64,000 nt of DNA from Parvibaculum sp. (GTDB taxonomy: Bacteria > Pseudomonadota > Alphaproteobacteria > Parvibaculales > Parvibaculaceae): the NCBI GenBank assembly GCA_030645235.1, contig JAUSMV010000012.1, forward strand, positions 372,001-436,000, read 5' to 3'. Shown here piece after piece: positions 63,174 to 64,000 of this stretch. Both the position numbers and the translations under genes were made by a program. Below the pieces are notes generated by a model. It worked only from the letters and a program-made list of their open reading frames with translations, was not told the DNA's origin and did no database searches. Each line of letters opens with the position of its first letter. Position 1 is the stretch's first letter.

Positions 63174-63893
63174 TCAATTCGCACTTTGGAGTTCTCTGAA
63201 TACTCCTTCCGGTGGTTTACGCCAAATCTTCCATATGGTTCGAGATGCATCCCAAATGGCGATTCCTAACGTAATTGAGAATGCCCCCACTATTGTACGG
63301 AACGTCAAAACCAATGATGAAAAGAAAAAATTCTTGTCGTTGTTTCTGAGTTCGCCCACAAAGAGATTGAAAACTTCCGGATAGTCCAGCAGTGAGCCTT
63401 GTATGATTTGGTTGGTAACAAACCACATGAGCTGCCAATAAGTTGTGTTGGTTGCAGGAAGTCCGTCGTGTAGCCCAATCAGAGCTATTCCCGTTTCATC
63501 AAACCAATAGTAGTTGGTGCAAAATAGGAATAACCCGACCGCCGGAACTGCAAGTCCGAATACAATAATGACCAGAAAGTCTTGAGAAAAACCGAGCCAA
63601 GCAAGCTTCTGATGAGCTTTCATAGCCGTTATCCGAGTTCTTATTGCATCTCTTCGAGTTGGAGATCTGCCTCGATATTTTCGACCAAATGCTTCGTACT
63701 TTAAGTCGCGTATTCTTTCTTTGGCTCTATAGGCTATCCACAAGGATATGAAAATTATGATCAGTGCAGAGAGGAATGCATAGATGCGAATTGCAGTGTC
63801 GGAGACTAGGTAGGGCCATAGTGTGGCCCACCAAGCTCTCACCTGATCCGCCATCCAATAGAAATCACGATAGATGCTGTCGTTCATGCTCAT
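63174..63893 (-). CDS. multi-pass membrane protein of unknown function, low GC
   Basis: A 239-residue protein with helices near 37-55, 104-125, 150-165 and 200-220, and a basic cytosolic loop (RAKERIRDLKYEAFGRKYRGR). I know no family. The gene is visibly AT-richer than its surroundings and uses different codons, so it was probably acquired. Start at either the first Met (63893) or the third codon Met (63887), the latter better spaced from GGGGGG. Confidence 0.65.
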   Translation of the reverse strand: MSMNDSIYRDFYWMADQVRAWWATLWPYLVSDTAIRIYAFLSALIIIFISLWIAYRAKERIRDLKYEAFGRKYRGRSPTRRDAIRTRITAMKAHQKLAWLGFSQDFLVIIVFGLAVPAVGLFLFCTNYYWFDETGIALIGLHDGLPATNTTYWQLMWFVTNQIIQGSLLDYPEVFNLFVGELRNNDKNFFFSSLVLTFRTIVGAFSITLGIAIWDASRTIWKIWRKPPEGVFRELQSAN

Positions 63894-64000
63894 CCCCCCG
63901 AATGAGTTTTACGTGGGGGACATCATCCCTGTTCGGAGCGTTTGGCGCAAGATAATTGCCGGGTGGTTGTCTGTGTGGTGCGTTTTCTGTTTTCGGTGTC

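Overview
The window is about 64 kb of high-GC bacterial chromosome, almost certainly from an alphaproteobacterium. The pointers are separate petA, petB and petC genes for the bc1 complex, operons such as lgt-midA-pgeF, rplY-pth-ychF, uvrC-pgsA-moaD-moaE and MarR-OmpR-EnvZ-like, a UbiK/BMFP protein and a COQ9/TetR-like protein beside proC. I cannot name the genus. No rRNA, tRNA, CRISPR array, prophage or complete insertion sequence was seen. Most of the window is core chromosome. Low-GC, probably acquired genes lie at 53.7-54.5 kb and 63.2-63.9 kb.

Layout: 0-6 kb holds a truncated amidase, a small exported protein, wrbA with a divergent LysR regulator, an SDR, two GNAT acetyltransferases and a methyltransferase-like protein. 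6.2-8.9 kb is a Zur-controlled zinc uptake operon (a 28-codon leader ORF, then znuC-znuB-znuA). 9.0-9.7 kb is an MqsR/MqsA toxin-antitoxin pair with its palindromic operator. 9.75-16.7 kb is a MoxR ATPase/DUF58/DUF4159/vWA membrane operon. 16.8-20.2 kb runs DUF1285, a CoA-type Nudix hydrolase, CCA-adding enzyme, DUF3828 and DUF1294. 20.5-22.4 kb has an SRPBCC protein, hemF and trmL. 22.8-25.4 kb is petABC.

25.6-30.3 kb holds mtnP, apt, a TerC/CBS membrane protein, mtnA and a FucA-like class II aldolase. Together these give the gene set of a dihydroxyacetone-phosphate (DHAP) shunt for methylthioadenosine and 5'-deoxyadenosine. 30.4-33.1 kb is a Cys-type sulfatase with its own membrane-anchored formylglycine-generating enzyme. 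33.1-35.4 kb is a peroxide block (glutathione peroxidase, Ohr, OhrR, dienelactone hydrolase) with matching OhrR-type operators. 35.5-40.1 kb is ychF-pth-rplY and prs, separated by a stress pair (host-attachment protein and HPF/RaiA). 40.2-46.3 kb contains a lipoprotein, pgeF-midA-lgt, ubiK, ybjN, proC and a COQ9/TetR-like protein. 46.3-50.0 kb is an EnvZ/OmpR-like two-component system with a MarR regulator, then ilvE.

50.3-53.7 kb is a copper-resistance operon (His-rich exported protein, copA, copB, cupredoxin) behind a textbook CueR-type promoter. That promoter is abutted by a low-GC gene encoding a CxxC/CxxC zinc-finger (HNH-like) protein. 54.6-58.0 kb is moaE-moaD-pgsA-uvrC. 58.4-60.9 kb is a Ca/Na antiporter, a pteridine-reductase-type SDR (FolM-like), folB and a cupin. 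61.1-63.9 kb is a BioF2-like acetyltransferase, a Rossmann-fold protein and a low-GC membrane protein.

The least explained signal is between the genes. A 56-nt conserved core inside a roughly 180-200 bp element occurs three times (2.7, 20.2 and 50.1 kb), always in the same orientation and always between convergent genes. A second family of pyrimidine-rich hairpin elements shows a compensatory stem change. A third motif of 30 nt flanks the SRPBCC gene on both sides. Searches of the whole genome and of relatives would show whether these are mobile repeats or structured RNAs.
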